Numbered from the stretch's first letter, positions 11,452-23,497 are shown. The stretch is 64,000 nt of DNA from Cephalotus follicularis (GCA_001972305.1 BDDD01002119.1:80866-144865), one strand, 5' to 3'. Program-made: numbers and translations. The notes: a model not told the origin generated them from the letters alone.

Positions 11452-12850
11452 TGTAACACCCCCAATCCAGAACCGGAAATGTCACACCCCCGATTCGGGA
11501 TCAGTATGTCACGTAAAGCTGAACTAACCGAAACATATCAAAACATCTTAGTCTTATCTTTATCTATGTCATCAAAACCATAATTAAGTCTCCAATTTAA
11601 GCTAATAAAAGAAAATCTCAGGTTCAAAATCAAACTTTGTTTATAATCAAATAAATCTCCAAGTTAAAACGTGATGGTCTAAACATATTTGTAAACATAG
11701 TCTGAAAATCAAAATCTGGTAAACATAACATTACTAAAAGAATTCAACTCTATGAAATCCTCAAGCCATAGGTGTTCCTCTCATCACACAATTTCCCCAA
11801 AGCTCCAGATAACCTGCCGCATGGAAACAAAAATGTGGCTGAGCAAACCTCAGTACGGATACAGAATCATAAAACAGTTTAAGAACAAAACAGTTTACCG
11901 TACAAAATAAAACGGTTTTGAAACAAAATGGAACAGTATACGAATCAAAACTGTGTACAAACCAGAACAGAACATTTTGCGAAACAAAACAATACTGATA
12001 AGTCTACGAAAACATAATAACCGATAAAACTGAAGGTAGTAACTTTTAAACAATTCTTTTAACAGTAAACATAAAACATTTTACGAAACAGAGTGAAACG
12101 AAACAATTTGAGAAACAAAGTAAAACAGTTTACGACAACAATACAAATCATTCACAAAAACAGAACAATTCATAAACAATCCAAACCATGCAATTAAAAC
12201 GGTATTCATGCAAAACATATACATATATAGATTCACAATTAGGCATAAAGTGAAATTATATATATCATCAATTTCCAAACTTTTCCAAATCCATGTTTAT
12301 ACTGAGAGATGCAATATATGTTTTAAATATATATATATAGGGGTTTGCAAGGCCCACATGCTCTGTCAGAATGACGTGTACGGCACTACACAATCAATTC
12401 CCAAAATCTGTATCTGACAAAAACTAGGATCGATCCATACACCTCAGTTGGCCATATCCTATCACAAGATATTAACAGACGTCGTAGACTAAACACACTA
12501 CTACGGAAGTGTCATGTCCCCGTGCCAGGCCTACGACATGCCTATGGTACCATCATAGGTAGGAAACAAAAGTATTCTCAGTATTTCAAAAATAATGATT
12601 TTACTGTTTGTTCTAAAACAATTTATAACATAAACATTTTTTTCTAAACAATTTCTGAAACATTTCAGAAATTAAAATCTTATTTGTATCTGAAAATAAC
12701 ATACTTTCTGTAACGCTCAGGATTTTCATTAAAGTGTAATGTTGTATTTCCAATGTAATTTACGCTTTGAATTAATGGGAACCATGATTTTCCTCTTTTG
12801 TGCGTTGAAAAGTTGCAAGAGATGTTGTGAGGAGCGTTGTGCAGGGAGGG

Positions 12851-12981
12851 CAGCCGACTGCCACGAGGAGGCAGCCGACTGGACCCCCTTGGTGAGGGAA
12901 CTAGCCAACTGCTATGGGGTGCAGCCGACTGGAGGTGTGTCGGTAGAGACAGCCGACTGCCAGGTCGAGGCAGTCGACTAT
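12851..12981. repeat. First CAGCCGACTG array of LTR H
   Basis: Copies begin at 12851, 12872, 12902 (TAGCCAACTG), 12922, 12950 and 12971, so spacings are 21, 30, 20, 28 and 21 bp. Confidence 0.9.
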
Positions 12982-13521
12982 CGACAGGTCTGGCAGCATA
13001 ACGTGCGCGCCAGACTGTTGGCAGAAGTGGGTGTGTTTTTATGTGGGTGTCGGCAGGAGAGAGAGAACCGTGTTTTCCTCCATAAAAGACGCGTTTTCTT
13101 CCTCCAATCTTCACCATTTTTGCAGAGAGGAGAAGAGAGAATCAAAGAGTGGAGAGAAAGAGGAGGGAGTGTATGTGTTGTGGATTCAAAGAGCTTTATG
13201 TTGGGCTGTGGTTTTGGAAGCTTGGACCAGTGGTGAGAACCGGATTTGTTGGAGTTGCTGGACGAGTTTTGGGAGTGCAAAGGCCACGGATTTGGACTTA
13301 AAGAGGTGGATTGCAACTCCTAACTTGGAGTTCTAAGGTAGGGGTAAATCTCATAATTGTTATTTAAGTTTCGTTATAATGGAAGTTAATGGACGAAATG
13401 CATGCTATGGGCTGTGTTATGAGCATAAGTGTGTGTTATTGCTGTTGAATGCTTGTTTTGGATTGGATTGAATTGAGAAAGACATGCATTTTTCTACTGT
13501 TTTTGCCTACTGATGTAAATC

Positions 13522-13808
13522 CAGTCGACTGCAAAGGCGGGCAGCCGACTGGCGAGCTAGAACAGCCGACTACTCAATGGGAAACAGCCGACTGGACGTA
13601 AGAACCAGCCGACTGTTCATGCGTGTAATAGGAAATACCTGCAGAAGGTTGAGTAGTCGACTGCCAAGAGAGGGCAGCCGACTGGATGGGGAAAATAGCC
13701 GACTGCCAGAGGAGACAGCCGACTGTTAAGGGAGGCAGCCGACTGCCAGAATTAGGACAGCCGGCTGTTGAAGGAAAATAGCCGACTGTCAAGAGACACA
13801 GCCGACTG
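13522..13808. repeat. Second CAGCCGACTG array of LTR H
   Basis: Copies begin at 13522, 13542, 13563, 13585, 13606, 13654, 13675, 13696, 13716, 13736, 13758, 13779 and 13799. All steps are 20-22 bp except one of 48. The 10-11 bp spacers are unrelated to each other. Confidence 0.95.
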
Positions 13809-14128
13809 GTTAGGGACTGACCCGCACTTTGAACATATCTTTGCATTGTATTTTGATATGGAATGGATTGTTGACTGAATGTGATTGATGTCTAAAGTGT
13901 TTTATTCATTTTAGAAATGTGTACATGATTTTATACAATCATTATTTGAAATGAAAACATATATTTTGGTAAATGTGTGTTTTCAAGGGATTGAAACATG
14001 GTTTTAAAGATGGATTACATTTTGAATAAATGTTGTAATTCCAGTATTTTGTAACCTATAAACTACTTGGGAACGGTTTGATTTTGGATTGACCTTGGAT
14101 TGATTGATTGATGTTTGTGTTTGGATTA

Positions 14129-14332
14129 ATGCTGCGCTAGTTCCTTGACGGAGGTGTCATGAGGACTAGGGGCAGGATTGTGCGCCTAGGGGCCAAGAGT
14201 TGGCTAGGGACACCCACACCGATCGAATTGATGCTGCGCTAGTTCCGTGACAGAGGTGTCATGAGGACTAGCGGCGGGATTGTGCGCCTACGGGCCAGGA
14301 GATGGCTAGGGACACCCACAAACACTGTTTGC
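14129..14332. repeat. 102-bp tandem duplication in LTR H
   Basis: The block starting GCTGCGCTAGTTCC and ending TGGCTAGGGACACCCACA occurs at 14131 and 14233 with a few substitutions. Confidence 0.9.
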
Positions 14333-15994
14333 TTGACCTTTGCGCAAGAAACAACGGATTGATTGGATTGGTCCTTCGGGACGTGACTGTTGGATTGGTG
14401 ATTGTGGCCACTTGGCATGGATCTGCCTTTGGTATAGATACATACACATACGTATATATGTATTATGGTATATTATGTATTGCATCAGGAGTGCATTCAT
14501 TTCATGACATTCATTATCACTGACCTTGAATTACACTTATGATTCAGCCATGAGAATAAAGGCTAACCCCTTACTATTGCAGATTGATGCAGTGTTATGG
14601 ATATCGACCGTGCGCGGCCGAATCAGAGGGGAGATAGAGCTTTATTTGCTTAAAATAAATGTTAAATGATGTATTAAAACATGTTTAATTTTGGATTACT
14701 ATGTTAATGTACTAATGATGTTGATCGAGTATTTGATCACGCTCCGTTTGTGGGAAATTGTCGATGGTTTGATGACGTTAAATGTTGGAATCATGTGGTG
14801 TGGGACACATGATTCGGTTTGTTTATTCAGCTTGTTGTTAAGTGCTTCCGTAAAATGTTAATGGAATCGAAGTTTCAAATTTGATGGTATTTTGTATAAG
14901 ATGGATAATGTTATGTTGATTGCCTTTACCGCTTTAATGTTGTCTTAATGGGAAATGGGGTGTGACACTTTCAAAAGTGAAAGTCATGTAAAAAACAACA
15001 TGTTTTTTATAGTGAAAACCATGTTCGTTTTCGTATTTTCGATTGTGAAAATCGTGTTCGGTTCATAAAATTAGTAATAACAGATTTATAACATCAAATT
15101 TCAATATCCGATAACGAAAAATCCGTACATAAAAATCAACATTAAAATCCATAGAAATGTATCAAGAAACGAACATCCGTAATCAAAACTAAATTTTATC
15201 AAACCAAATTAAAGGATGATAAACAAGGAAGAATAATCCGTACTTAAAAATAAAATTGAAATTTATTCTTTAACCAACCAATAGGAGGGTATCAAAGAAA
15301 GAGCTATCCATACCTTAGCCGCTCAAAACTAAACAGTCTCCAAACGAATCAAAATCACACTACTGAATCACCTTAACCTCCAACTTAGGAATTATCCAAA
15401 AAGCAATAGTGATTGTTAAAACATATTTTCTTTGTCTTTACAAAACTTTAAAAATAGCCGATCAATTTGTCAAAAATTATGAACTAAATTCGTTTCACAA
15501 ATTATAAACAGTTGCCAGTATGTATTAAAACATGATTTTATTGCTTAAAACACCAGTACAACAAATCAATGGCATAAATATAAGAATGTTTCAGTAAAAC
15601 ATAGCAATAGGACTTTTCAAAATAGGGTTTCTCAATTTGCATGATTAAAACGATTTCTAACAATATTTGAATAAAGTAATGATCACTAACAATAGTATAT
15701 AATGAAAAGTAAAACTTTTGTTTAGAAAATACCTTCAGTTGATGCCAAAAACGCTGAAGAACAAAGAGAAGAACGTGACTGTGTTGTTTGAAAAACAATG
15801 CAGATGATAGTGAGGTTTTTTAAAACAATGAGAAAATGTGTTGTTTTAATTGATGAAATCATGCAAGGTTAATGCTTTCCATGTATGCAGATACGCGGTA
15901 AACAATTTAGGAAAACGCATAACAGGAATAGGGAAAGAAATCAAGCTTTCCAAAATTGAGCCACCGTCCAAAACAAATATGGAAACTGACTAAA

Positions 15995-16150
15995 GCGTTG
16001 CCAGTAACGACAAAGCGTCGGCGGTTAAGCCTTCAATACTAAAGCATCGATAGAGAAAATAGAGCATCGACTCGTTCAACATTACAAGAAAGAAAAACGA
16101 GAAAATTTCTACACGAAAGCGTCGACGGTTTTGTCAAAGGCGTCAACGCT
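15995..16150. repeat. GTCGAC-type motif pairs in the E left LTR
   Basis: Cores at 15997/16017, 16046/16066 and 16121/16142 form pairs 20-21 bp apart, with AAGCG or AAGC flanks. The right LTR keeps the equivalent pairs at about 22120-22280. Confidence 0.85.
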
Positions 16151-16312
16151 TAGCGCCCTGAAATGTGGAAAAGAAGAATTTTCGAAAACAATTTCAAATG
16201 GTCCAAAAATCATAGCATAAAACAGAAGACAAAAACATAACATAAAACACATAACATTCGACAAAACGTAACATACGACGATAAACATATAAGTAAAGAA
16301 CCGGTTATTACA

Positions 16313-16328
16313 TTCTCACCCCTTAAAA
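16313..16328 (-). other. Polypurine tract of element E
   Basis: On the minus strand AAGGGGTGAGAA directly precedes the TGTAATAACC start of the left LTR, the expected place for plus-strand priming. Confidence 0.7.
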
Positions 16329-16356
16329 AGATTTCGTCCCGAAATCTAGACAACTA

Positions 16357-17012
16357 CTAACCCGTAGCATCTACAGTTTGATGAATCGCCATAACTATTA
16401 CCTTGCCTCCTTTATTCTGTTGTTCAGCGTTTCTTCCTCTTCCCTTACGAGGGTCAGTACATTCCTTAACAAAATGACCCAATTGACCACACACAAAACA
16501 GGCCCCAAAAGTCCTAAAACACAACTGACTCAGATGTTGCTTTCCACAAAACTCACAACTGGCCACAGGAATAAAATTGGAATTACCCCTGTCTACCTGT
16601 TTGCCACCACTGTCCCTATCCTGCTGTCCCAAACTCTGGTCCTGACGATTATTCCAAGTCCGCTTCCTTCCTCTTTTCTGTCTGGCCTACTAAAGAACCA
16701 TCATTTCCATCTCAATATTTTTGGCCGCATTGGCCACATCTGACACATCTGTAAAACTTTCATTAACCAACTTCCTCTTAAGTCGATTATGAAGTTTCAA
16801 CTTAAACTTCTCCGCTTGCTCAACTATTGTCCCCGCTACATATCCAGCAAAACCCGCCAACCTGGTAAACCAGGTTAAGAACTCAGTAATAGTCTCATCC
16901 TTTCTTTGTTGGGCAATCACAAACTCCCGGGCATACATCTCTTTATCAGCAGCTGGGAAGTACTGACGATAAAAGATTACACAAAAACCAATCCATGATA
17001 GACCAGTAATGA
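16357..17012 (-). pseudogene. gag: Gag of element E, C-terminal half
   Basis: The reading resumes after solo LTR I with YRQYFPAADKEMYAREF, the conserved core of plant gypsy Gag (retrotransposon gag domain). After a stop near 16690 it continues with CEFCGKQHLSQLC, a zinc knuckle one residue short, and CFVCGQLGHFVKEC, a canonical CX2CX4HX4C knuckle. It ends at a stop at 16357, only 45 bp from the LTR, with no protease behind it. That the stop is close to the purine tract in this copy suggests the Gag-only state is the element's design rather than later loss. The protein would pack RNA in particles. Confidence 0.8.
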
Positions 17013-17187
17013 TGTAACACCCGGTATTTTTTGTTTTGTAATATTTCATCCTAAGATGTAATCTTATGTTGAATTAATGAAAATGTTTGAGATTTCAACC
17101 TCAAAGATGGTTCCAACCCCTAAATATTGCTTGGGAGAAAGGAATGTGCGTGTTTAAACCAAAACGGTGCAGTTTTGGGATAAACGC

Positions 17188-17348
17188 GTCGATGTCTTTG
17201 GAAAGACGTCGACGCCTATGGGAGCAAAGGCGTACATGAATGCATGTACATGCACGTCGATGTAGGCAAATACATCGACCCCCACGTATAGAAGGGGAAA
17301 AGACATCGACGTCTACGGAAGACGTCGACGTCTATGGAAGACGTCGAC
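17188..17348. repeat. First ACGTCGACGT array of LTR I
   Basis: Cores at 17188, 17208, 17256, 17274, 17305, 17324 and 17343; steps of 18-20 bp within groups. Flanks AGACGTCGACGTCT, a palindrome of 14 bases. Confidence 0.9.
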
Positions 17349-17879
17349 GTCTTTGAAAAGAATGTCGGTCACGTTATGAACTGATAGAGTAACGTGCAAG
17401 AGGGAAGGAGTTGGGATCTTTGCAGGCACCTTGAGGCACGGGAAGGAGACGTGTTGATCATGCACAATGGCCTCCTGACCTGCATGACTGAAGAAGGGTG
17501 AAGTAGCTAACAAGTGTTACCATGCTTGCAACCTGCAAAAGAAAACATGAGAAGAAAACAAAATGGAATGCAGAATTCTGGAAAAGAGGGAGAGAACATG
17601 AGAGTGTTCATTGAATGCAAGGACAAAGAGGATGGGGGAGCCATCTGCTTAAGAACAACCCCCTCCCCACCTCTCTCTCTTGTTTAAAACACAAAAAGGA
17701 AAGAAAGAGGAGGGAACCAGTGAGTGGGAGAAAGAGAGAAACACCATTGTTGAGCTTGATTGGAGATAGAGATTTGGAGCTCGTGGTTTGCAGTTGCTGA
17801 CAGGATCTTGGAGCTGCTGTGGCCAGAACCTTGGAACTCAAAGAGGTGGACTTTCTAGTTCCTAACGTGGAACAATAAG

Positions 17880-19424
17880 GTAGGGGAAAGTGATGATTCT
17901 TATACATGCATTTTGAGTTCTAAGATAATGAATGCCATTGATGAATTGCATCTTAATGGGTGAATTGTAATCTCTGGACTTCTGTGATGATTACTGTGAA
18001 ATACGGACTAACCATGCATGTATAATATACATGAATATTTGAACTGGTTTGTGTAAAGGATGGATTGGTAATGGCTTGGTGTGTTAATTTTATGGAGAAA
18101 GCGTTTTGGGTTGGATAGACGTCGACGTCTACATAAAGACGTCGATGTCGTTGTGCAAGACATCGATGCTTGAGTATATACACCGATGCCTTTTCTGGGC
18201 TCCGTAGAACAGTAGTGTTATGCCTTCGTGTGTGAATGCGAAAGACATCGATGTCTTTGGGGAGACATCGATGCCTTTTCTGGGTATTGCAGAACAGTAG
18301 TACTTACTGTTGTTGGTGAACTGCCCTTGGTGATTGCATGTTTTATCCATGAAATGATGTTTTGGTTACACCCCCTGTTAACCAGTAGCATGCCTTACAC
18401 TTTGAGAGAACGAGATTCATTTATACGAAGGATTAAATGGTCGGATTCTAACCTTTAGAATCAAGATTCGCGAACTGGTACCTCCTGGTGTCATAAAGAC
18501 ATCGACGTCTTTGGAAAAGCATCGATGTCTTTGGTCCAAAAATGCCTGGGAATAACTGCACGCAATGTTGGTGCCTTAGGGTAAAAGACGTCGAAGCCTT
18601 TGGGATAAACATCGACTCTTATCCCCCTGTTTGGAAGAGTTTCACTCGAATGGGACCCGTTAGACCCGAAACAACTCTAGAAACGATCCTAGATGCATTC
18701 TGAGCATATGTTTGCATTATTACTGTATTGTGGATTGCATTGTGGTTGATTGCTAAAAAGTGTTAACCATTTTGAAAAGCTTGCATGATTACAAAAATCA
18801 TTATTTGTACGAAAATGTATATTTGCCAAATACGTATATATTTTCGAAATGACTAGGGAAAGTATTTTCCAAAGACGGAGAAATGTTTAAAGGATTGGTT
18901 ATACAATCAAATCGTATTGTTTTAAGTTTTATAACTTATTACAATCTGAGAACAGACTTTTATATTTTAAACAAATATATTTGATCAAGTAATTATGTTT
19001 ATTGCTTGACTTGTACTGTACGGTGTTTGTGCTTGTTGATTATTGGCCGTTGTGCTAATAACCTATTGATTGTTTAGCCGTCGTGCTAAGCAACCTGTAC
19101 GGAGGACTTGCTTCAAACCATTCGCAAACGGGGATTGGAGTAAGAGTGCATGACGTTGGGGCCAGGAGGTGGCGACGGTCATGACGACTTGTTTGTCTGG
19201 TTCCCTTTTGGGGACATACTTGCTACTTGTGTTGATATAGCCTTATGAGGTTATACCTGTATTGTGAACATGCATATACATATACATGTATATACTGCGA
19301 TATATATACTGTACTGCATCATAATGCATTCATTCATGTTGCTCATTATCATATACCTCGAACTGTATTTATGAGTCTTTTCACTTAGGCGAGTGAGGAC
19401 AAAGGCTAACCCCTACTGTAATAG
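17880..19424 (+). other. Candidate leader intron in LTR I
   Basis: Donor AAG/GTAGGGG at 17880, branch-like GGCTAACCCC near 19405 and acceptor GTAATAG/ATTGATG at 19424. It contains the second motif array. Inferred from conservation among LTRs. Confidence 0.4.
18121..18620. repeat. Second ACGTCGACGT array of LTR I
   Basis: Cores at 18121, 18141, 18162 and 18182 (steps 20-21), then 18247 and 18267 (20), with further pairs near 18498/18518 and 18585/18608. Confidence 0.85.
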
Positions 19425-19804
19425 ATTGATGGAGTGAGGTTTGATATGGAGCAGCGCAAGGAGACTTAAAGAGAAGACTGAGCTGTTCTTATATTGTCAT
19501 GTACTGGTTTATGGAACAATGATTATAACAATTGTATTATTGTAACGTGGCATATTTATTCGTACTGTATTATCACGCTCCATTTATGGGCGATCGACAA
19601 TGTTGTTGGGTTTTATATAAACGTTGTGGGTATCACGTAGTATGGGATGCGTGACACATATTTAAATTCAGCTTATTTCATGTTATTGCTTCCGCTTTTA
19701 AAGGTTTTTGTTTTATGGATTATTGCATAAGCTGAATTATGTTGTGTTGATTGCCTTACCGCTTTAATGTTGCTCTCTTGGGAAAAACGGGGTGTGACAA
19801 ATGA

Positions 19805-20284
19805 ACTCTTCGCCTTATGCTATCTTCAGAGCCTTCCACCAACATTTTGCGTCCCGTTCCAACTTGTAAGAAACCAACCTCACCTTTACCATATCGCTAC
19901 ACCTTAGTACCTCAAAAATCTTCTCCATATGAGCTATCCAAATTTCAGCATCTACAGGGGTCGATGCTGAACTGAAAGCCTGAGGTCTCTGTTTATGGAA
20001 CCTCTCTAACCAGATGTGTACCAAAACATCGGGCTGATCCTCCACTATATCATCCCCCCGTGCATTTACCCGTCTATTTCTTCAGCCACATTCCTGTGTT
20101 GCTCCCGATCCAAATTCTGCTGTCGCATTGCTTGAACCACTTGAGTTACCACTAGAGGAACAACTTGTGCAACCACTTGCCTTACCAACTCCTCCAAAGT
20201 CGGCTCATTACGTACACCTTCTCGTACAGCAGTTGGCTCAGCCTCCTGATTAACGTTCCTTGAATTCTCACCACTACTTGCCAT
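19805..20284 (-). pseudogene. gag: Gag of element E, N-terminal half
   Basis: Starts MASSGENSRNVNQ at 20284 and includes a helical LEELVRQVVAQVVPLVVTQ segment. A one-base frameshift near 20066 leads to FSSASTPVDAEIWIAHMEKIFEVLRCSD and YKLERDAKCWW, the standard N-terminal pattern of gypsy Gag (pADAE.W.....kiF, then dA..WW). A stop lies near 19812 just before the insertion point of LTR I. Together with the C-terminal half it makes a complete but broken Gag. Confidence 0.8.
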
Positions 20285-20428
20285 CTACGAACGAGAACCA
20301 AAATGTGACAAATCAAACAACAACTGGTCAAGGATAAACCAAAACGACAACTAAGGAATAACCCTAACCCAATGTCTACCCATCTCACAGGTCAAACCTA
20401 GGTAGGCTTTCTAAGAAACGAAACCTAC

Positions 20429-20440
20429 TCTCTTATACCA
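20429..20440 (-). other. Primer-binding site of element E (degenerate)
   Basis: On the minus strand TGGTATAAGAGA lies four bases inside the right LTR. It resembles TGGTATCAGAGC, the site for initiator Met tRNA used by elements A and B. Confidence 0.65.
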
Positions 20441-20444
20441 TAAC

Positions 20445-22439
20445 TGTAACACCCCCAATCCGGAACCGGAAATGTCACACCCCCGATTCGGGATTGGTAT
20501 GTAACACAAAACTGAACTAACCGAAACATATCAAAACATCTTAGTCTTCTCTTTACCTACGTAATCAAAACCATAATTAAGTCTCCAATTTAAGCTGATA
20601 AAAGAAAATCTCAGGTTCAAAATCAAACTTTGTTTATAATCAAATAAATCTCCAAGTTAAAACGTGATGGTCTAAACATATTCGTAAACATAGTCTGAAA
20701 ATCATAATCTGATAAACATAACATTACTAAAAGAATTCAACTCTATGAAATCCTCAAGCCATAGGTGTTCCTCTCATCACACAATTTCCCCAAAGCTCCA
20801 GATAACCTACACCATGGAAACAAAAACGCGGCTGAGCAAACCTCAGTACGGATATAGAATCATAAAACAGTTTAAGAACAAAACAGTTTACCATACAAAA
20901 TAAAACGGTTTCCAAACAAAACGAAACAATATACGAATCAAAACTGTGTACAAACCATAAGAGAACATTTTGCGAAACAAAACAATACGGATAAGTCTAC
21001 AAAAACATAATCACCGATAAAACTGAAGGTAGTAACTTTTAAACAATTCTTTTAACAGTAAACATAAAACATTTTACGAAACAGAGTGAAACGAAACAAT
21101 TTGAGAAACGAAGTAAAACAGTTTACGAAAACAATACAAATCTTTCACAAAAACAGAACAATTCATAAATAATCCAAACCATGCAATTAAAACGGTATTC
21201 ATGCAAAACATATACATATATAGATTCACAATTAGGCTTTAAACAAAGCGTCGGGGGTTTTGACTATAGCGTCGACAAAATTCAGAAACAAACGACACTT
21301 TAAAACATACAAATGTAAACAAAACAATTTTTGTACACATAAGCGTCGACAGTTAAAACGAAAGTGTCAGCGCTTATAAGCGAAAACATGAAAACAGTTG
21401 AAGAAAACCCAATTTTTCTTAAACATCCATCCATAAAACAGTAGTATGCGAGTTGTAAAACATGCCCTCTATGTTTGCAAAGTACTAGTACAACATCCTT
21501 ATGCATAAACATACTCATATACAGGTTCCATGAAGCAATAGTGATTGTTAAAACATATTTTCTTTGTCTTTACAAAACTTTAAAAATAGCCGATCAATTT
21601 GTCAAAAATTATGAACTAAATTCGTTTTACAAATTATAAACAATTGCTGTTATGTATTAAAACATGATTTTATTTCTTAAAACACCAGTACAACAAATCA
21701 ATGGCATAAATATATGAATGTTTCAGTCAAACATAGCAATAGGACTTTTCAAAACAGCGTTTCTGAATTTGCATGATTAAAACGATTTCTAACAGTATTT
21801 GAATAAAGTAATACTAACAATGGTATATAACGAAAAGTAAAACTTTTGTTTAGAAAATACCTTCAGTTGATGCCAAAAACGCTGAAGAACAAAGAGAAGA
21901 ACGTGAGTGTGTTGTTTGAAGAACAATGTAGATGATAGTGAGGTTTTTAAAAACAATGAGAAAATGTGTTGTTTTAATTGATAAAATCATGCAAGGTTAA
22001 TGCTTTCCATATATGCAGATATGCGGTAAACAATTTAGGAAAATGCATAAAAGGAATAGGGAAAGAAATCAAGCTTTCCAAAATTGAGCCACCGTCCAAA
22101 ACAAATATGGAAACCGACTAAAGCGTCGCCGGTAACGACAAAGTGTTGGCGGTTAAGCCTTCAATACTCAAGCGTCGATAGAGAAAATAGAGCATCGACT
22201 CGTTCAATATTACAAGAAAGAAAAACAAGAAAATTTCTACACGAAAGCGTCGACGGTTTTGTCAAAGGCGTCAACGCTTAGCGCCCTGAAATGTGGAAAA
22301 GAATAGTTTTTGAAAACAATTTCAAATGGTCCAAAAATCATAGCATAAAACAGAAGACAAAACATAACATAAAACATATAACATCTGACAAAACGTAACA
22401 TACGATGATAAACATATAAGTAAAGAATCGGTTATTACA
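20445..22439 (-). repeat. 5' (right) LTR of element E
   Basis: 1995 bp from TGTAACACCCCC to GGTTATTACA. It carries motif pairs near 21249/21270, 21346/21368 and 22120-22280 with AAGCGTCG flanks. Confidence 0.9.
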
Positions 22440-22444
22440 CCTTG

Positions 22445-23120
22445 ACTATATACGTCAATGCCAAAGACAGCCAGACATGAAATCTGCAACGAATGAAGGT
22501 ACTGAAATGGTGTGATCCTTTCCATACTTGATTCAAATGGCTATCTTATGAGTTCCTGGACTCTAGCAATGGCTATATGCTTCTGAACACTATAAATAGA
22601 GGCCCAAACCATAAAGAAATCAACTCAAGCCATACCAAACAATATTCAAGCAAAAAGAAAGAGTTGTTTTGTGCAAAGTTTTTCTGAGTTTCTAAGCTTT
22701 AGTGTTATCTATAATTCAACCTTTTGAGAGGTCTTAAACTCTCTAAATATATTCAGAAATCTTATTGTATACCCAAGGTCGTTAGTACCTTACTCAAAGT
22801 TAGGATTTAGCTTTAAAATCCGAGTTGGGATTGAACTCGCAAAAGTCCAAGTTTGGATTGATCTTGTAAAAATCCAGAGTTACTGTTTGTAATAGGAGGG
22901 ATTACATTCAAGTGGAACCTCAAGTTGCGGCTTGGGAGAGTGGACGTAGGCATCGATTGGGCCGAACCACTATAAACTTTGTTTGCCACTTCTTCCTTTA
23001 CTCTCTATCTTATTGCAATTTAGTTTATTGCTTATATTTGATTTACCTGTTTTTGATTGCTTGTTTACATTATCATTGACAAGTTTTAAAAAGGTGACAA
23101 GTTTAAAAAGGGTGGTTATT
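22445..23120 (+). repeat. 3' LTR of element D, second part
   Basis: Continues the D LTR after element E, with TATAAATA at 22591 and the GACAAGTTTAAAAAGGG end. Identity with the 5' LTR stops at 23120; the next bases belong to the LTR of element C. Confidence 0.85.
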
Positions 23121-23497
23121 TTTTCCGCATAACCAATTCATCCCCCATCTTGGTTGCTTTTGTGGACCTATCATATGGGATGGGCACTGTCTTTTCAAAC
23201 GAGGTTATAGCCTTGTGGGACAGGGCATGTCACGTGCGTTGAAGATTGTAATAATGTTTATGCTTTTCTTTCTAGCATTTTTTGATTAATGAATTGACTT
23301 GGACCAAGTGTTGTATTATTTTGGACATGTAACATTTAGTATGGACTGCTATTTATTACATTTGAGTACATTGATACATGTTACATATGAAAGCTTTTAA
23401 TTGTCCTTCTTTTTGATACGCTACATAGGCCCCACTATTGATTGTATTGTACTAAATGTAATGCCTCGAGTTCGTAACTCAGAAGCGGGGTGTTACA
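23121..23497 (+). repeat. 3' end of the 5' LTR of element C
   Basis: It resembles the last 380 bases of the LTR at 58741-61504 (TTTAGTATGGACTG, TGAGTACATTG, TTTTTGATACGCTAC) and ends GGGGTGTTACA. A degenerate primer-binding site, TTGCATCAGAGA, follows at 23500-23511. Confidence 0.7.

Larger units (their letters stand above)
13338..14582 (+). other. Candidate leader intron in LTR H
   Basis: Donor AAG/GTAGGGG at 13338 and acceptor TATTGCAG/ATTGATG at 14582, with CTAAC about 20 bp upstream of the acceptor. The same signals, 1.2-1.5 kb apart, recur in LTRs I, A and B. Inferred only; no transcript evidence. Confidence 0.4.
12709..14967 (+). mobile_element. Solo LTR H, TSD CTTTC
   Basis: 2259 bp from TGTAACGCTCAGG to GGGGTGTGACA, flanked by CTTTC at 12704-12708 and 14968-14972. 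The last 50 bases (CCGCTTTAATGTTG then GGGGTGTGACA) match the ends of the A and I LTRs. The internal motif array, however, is of the CAGCCGACTG type seen in element B. The overlapping 165- and 145-codon ORFs here have no family features and are not genes. Confidence 0.9.
11452..16312 (-). repeat. 3' (left) LTR of element E, split by solo LTR H
   Basis: The outer 790 bases match the right LTR closely, then an indel difference follows at about 12246. Similarity resumes near 15400 and runs to TTATTACA at 16312. Without H it is about 2.6 kb; the right copy is 2.0 kb. Confidence 0.85.
17013..19799 (+). mobile_element. Solo LTR I of the A family, TSD AATGA
   Basis: 2787 bp from TGTAACACCCGG to GGGGTGTGACA, flanked by AATGA at 17008-17012 and 19800-19804. 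It splits the E gag. It matches the element A LTRs along its length, including the CTCAAAGAGGTGGACT block, the CTCCATTTATGGGCGATCG segment and the end. No internal coding DNA. Confidence 0.92.
11452..22439 (-). mobile_element. Element E: gag-only Ty3/gypsy retrotransposon in the D 3' LTR, TSD CCTTG
   Basis: The element begins TGTAACACCCCC and ends GGTTATTACA, flanked by CCTTG at 11447-11451 and 22440-22444. It reads on the minus strand. After removal of nested solo LTRs H and I, the interior is only about 1.34 kb and codes for Gag up to the zinc knuckles, ending 45 bp before the purine tract. There is no trace of protease, reverse transcriptase or integrase. This is the layout of a TR-GAG element, mobilised by proteins of a partner. 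Confidence 0.85.
2484..23120 (+). mobile_element. Element D: gag-only Ty1/copia (Sirevirus-like) retrotransposon with nested insertions
   Basis: The two LTRs start TGTTGACATT at 2484 and 11037. The interior holds a Sirevirus-like gag, then a second ORF of the putative-plant-transposon-protein type, then several AAGGGGGAG tracts before the 3' LTR. No protease, integrase, reverse transcriptase or RNase H is present, so the element would have depended on pol supplied in trans. Solo LTR F' is inserted at 7096 and gypsy element E at 11452. The 3' LTR stops matching the 5' LTR at 23120, three bases short of a TG...CA end. I find no target duplication, so the right border may be rearranged. Confidence 0.8.

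Noticed and set aside
12680..13236. Overlapping 145- and 165-codon ORFs on both strands
   Set aside because: They lie in solo LTR H; their sequence is made largely of the motif array and purine-rich DNA, with no family features.
13522..13808. CRISPR-like regular array of short repeats and spacers
   Set aside because: Repeats are 10 bp with 10-11 bp spacers, lie inside a plant LTR, vary between copies and have no cas genes. A CRISPR array does not fit.
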